From Lepidurus packardi (lineage: Eukaryota > Arthropoda > Branchiopoda > Notostraca > Triopsidae): a DNA stretch of 64,000 nt. Under the pieces are notes generated by a model. It was given only the letters and a program-made list of their open reading frames with translations, was not told where the DNA came from and made no database searches. The translations under genes were made by a program, and so were the position numbers. Below, in pieces: positions 61,701 to 64,000 of this stretch (the stretch's first letter is position 1; the number at the start of each line of letters is the position of its first letter). The stretch spans positions 6,382,790-6,446,789 of the forward strand of contig JAKZAN010000002.1 of assembly GCA_023053545.1 (NCBI GenBank). Direction: 5' to 3'.

Positions 61701-62539
61701 AACAGTAATGCAAGAATTCTTTAGTAAGTACGTTCTTATCTGATTTCCCATGAATTTGACCTTAAATTGTTAGCACGGTCTTAGCCAACCACACGATAAC
61801 CCCATTCCTAGTTTCTGCGAATTAAGCTACAGTATACGAAAGAGTAAGTCTAGCGAAACCGAAACTCAGTGCGCTAACTCCACAACCCCCCAGAAGTTTA
61901 GAATGGAGGTCGCTATTGCAAAACTATCTGTCGCAGCCAAAGTGGGCTCCAGGATAATTATAGCTTCTTCAAGTATGTCGACAAAAGCGCAAGTGCCGCA
62001 CTCAGATGCCAGGAAACATACTGCCTGACAAGTGAGACGACAAAAAAGGCGCTCCAACTGCGACAGATTAGCATCGGCGATATCCCAGATAACCAAATGA
62101 CAGTCATTTTTCAACGGAAGCCGAAAACCGGGGGGTACTTTCTCCATGTTCTCTAGGAAAAGTGACAATTGGACAAAAGTTGGGAAGGCTACTTGAACTT
62201 GAAACCTATTCTAGTTCCTCCCTTTTCCTTTTCCGGTTGATCTTTTGAAGAAGAAACCGGTCACAACGCCAACCAGATGCCCCCAAAGGAGCCCCCACAC
62301 AAAACTAACTTGTTCCTTACACATACCTTCCTTCGCTGCTTCTCCTTTCTTCCGAAGCAGCAAGTTGTTACAATCAAAAGAAGTTTGACCGGGGACATGG
62401 CTGATCCGTCAGGTATTTGGCCCATGGCGCTCCTACAGCAGACACGAACCGTCTACACACCTTGCTGGGGTATCTTTACCTGTATAAAAGCGCTTAAAAA
62501 CACGGCAGCGAACGACGCAAAGCACGCACAGGCACACAA

Positions 62540-62563
62540 CGTAAGCTCAAAAGAGAGCTTACG
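62540..62563. repeat. 9-bp perfect hairpin
   Basis: CGTAAGCTC and GAGCTTACG with a 6-nt AAAAGA loop, followed by a T-rich stretch. Confidence 0.8.
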
Positions 62564-62737
62564 GGTCTCGGGTTTCTTTTTTTCTTCTTTTACAGCCGTT
62601 TAGAATAATAAATCTTGCAGACATGCTAAACTCTTAGGGCTTCTGGGAAACTTCTTGGACGCAGAATTTGACTTTGAAATCAATAGGTCAAGTTCCTTTC
62701 CCCCTATGCGTAGTTTCATATCTTCCTAACTTCCACC

Positions 62738-62766
62738 CCCCTCTTTTTACCCGGTAAAAAGAGGGG
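62738..62766. repeat. 29-bp palindrome
   Basis: CCCCTCTTTTTACC and GGTAAAAAGAGGGG are perfect complements with a single C between them. An inverted repeat of this type can extrude as a cruciform or fold as a hairpin. Confidence 0.9.
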
Positions 62767-64000
62767 AAGAAAAGAAAAAAGAACCTTGACTCAATCAAAC
62801 TTCCATCTGGAAACCGCTAAGCCAGGAAATCGTGACTTGCCGTCTAAAGTTAAGCTTCTTAATCTGTATTCCTTTTTTTCTTCGTAGATTCATATTGCAT
62901 ACAGTGTAAAAAATAGTAAATAAATAAAAATATTCAGAGGCCTACCACACTTGAGCCCTGTCCCCTAACCGAACTGTTTCGTGATATGAATATATTCAAG
63001 CAAAATTATAATAATAAAAGTCCCACACTTTAAAAAAAATAAAAACCGTCGAGAAACATCTGGATCCATCTGAATGGGCGTTGGAATGGCTAAGAAACTA
63101 ACTCAATCATGAGTCTTTCAATTTTTTATTACTTTTTTTTCTTTTCTTTTTTGGCGTTGGTTTACCACTTGTGGTTGCTCTAATGGAATTGGAGTTTTCT
63201 AGCACATATATAGACCTATATTTTTCACATTTTGTTCTAGCACAGACTTTTTTACGGTTTTATCTATTTTTATATTTATAAGCCGTAAATTAAGATCAGT
63301 TTACCTGAGTCTGTTTAGAAATGTACAGTCTCACTCTTGTTTTGCTTTGCCTTTTCAAAGTACGTCTTGAAATGTTGTGTCGCTTCAGATACTTGAGCTA
63401 AACAATAACACAACACTAACCCTAAACCAATGATATAAAATTACCTCGTATGAACGGCGACGGGAAGAGCAGACTTTCCCCTCCTAAATCCTTATGGGCT
63501 TTCCACGCTTTAACCGCGCACAGTTGCACTTCTCCACTCTTTGCTGGTTTCCAAAACAATAAGAGAGAGCCGAAGGGCCAAAGAATTTCAGTTTACACCA
63601 AGAACCAGAAATAAAAACACCCCCCACGAAAAACTGTTCCTGGACTTTTCGAAAACTGGTAACTTTTTCGAGCGTCAAGGAGTGAGAAATGTAGGGCAAT
63701 GTAGGTGTATTGCACCTAAAGAACGAGTGTGATCAGTAACGTTTACTTTGGGGCAGGTGTACACACGCTTTTCTTTTAGTTTCTGATGTTAAGATAACGA
63801 TATCAGACGAGCGGAAAGAGAGCTCCAAACTTGCTGCTTGCCACTCAACTCCGCGTCTACTATCCTGCCGTGCTAGCCGAAAACTGACGCTCCAGATGGC
63901 GCGTAACCTGAAGCGCTCCTAAAAGCTAGAGGGGGGACCAGGTCGACTGCGTCACGAATGGGAGGAGGTGTGGCCTGTCAGAATGGGAAGCGGGAAACGA

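Larger units (their letters stand above)
58769..64000. other. Gene-free right end of the window
   Basis: No recognised gene. A minus-strand frame of 100 codons (61866-62168) and one of 79 codons (59897-60136) have no identifiable domain. Two strong inverted repeats lie at 62540-62563 and 62738-62766. Confidence 0.45.

Overview
The window looks like nuclear DNA of an arthropod, most likely a crustacean. The MO25 and argininosuccinate synthase proteins are clearly animal, and MO25 resembles the fly protein closely. Every gene carries GT-AG introns. Four genes have very short introns (46-192 nt), while one receptor gene has introns up to 5 kb. Intergenic DNA is AT-rich with many homopolymers and simple repeats. 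A branchiopod such as a water flea would fit, but this is inferred from general features only; no marker gene settles it.

Left third (1-24 kb): four genes lie on the minus strand, followed by one on the plus strand. They are the 5' part of argininosuccinate synthase (urea/arginine metabolism, cut by the window edge), an intronless serine-rich protein I do not recognise (TATA box plus initiator), MO25/CAB39 (scaffold of the LKB1-STRAD kinase complex, complete), and a GPR161-type orphan G-protein-coupled receptor spread over 11 kb. I assembled the receptor from six exons, including a 129-nt exon that carries transmembrane helix 4. SPRYD7 follows on the plus strand, in five exons.

Middle (24-39 kb): there is no recognisable protein gene between 24 and 37 kb. 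Instead, about 27.0-34.75 kb on the plus strand holds an array of diverged duplicated blocks. Several splice-donor and splice-acceptor junctions are kept between copies, the array starts after a CpG-containing stretch and ends at a good poly(A) signal. I read it as a candidate spliced, probably non-coding, transcription unit, or a decayed gene family. It also holds a six-copy minisatellite of about 80 bp and several local tandem duplications. A tRNA-like relic lies just beyond it. A leucine-rich-repeat transmembrane protein of the Tartan/Capricious type (minus strand, three exons) ends this part. Its C-terminal LRR cap is split by an insert of roughly 85 residues.

Right part (39-64 kb): I see no host gene. 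The stretch holds three copies of one TTAA-flanked inverted-repeat element (non-autonomous, piggyBac-like target), two remnants of a pogo/Tigger element (one with a piece of the CENP-B/pogo DNA-binding domain), microsatellites and several perfect inverted repeats. The genes do not form one pathway; they are ordinary separately transcribed animal loci.
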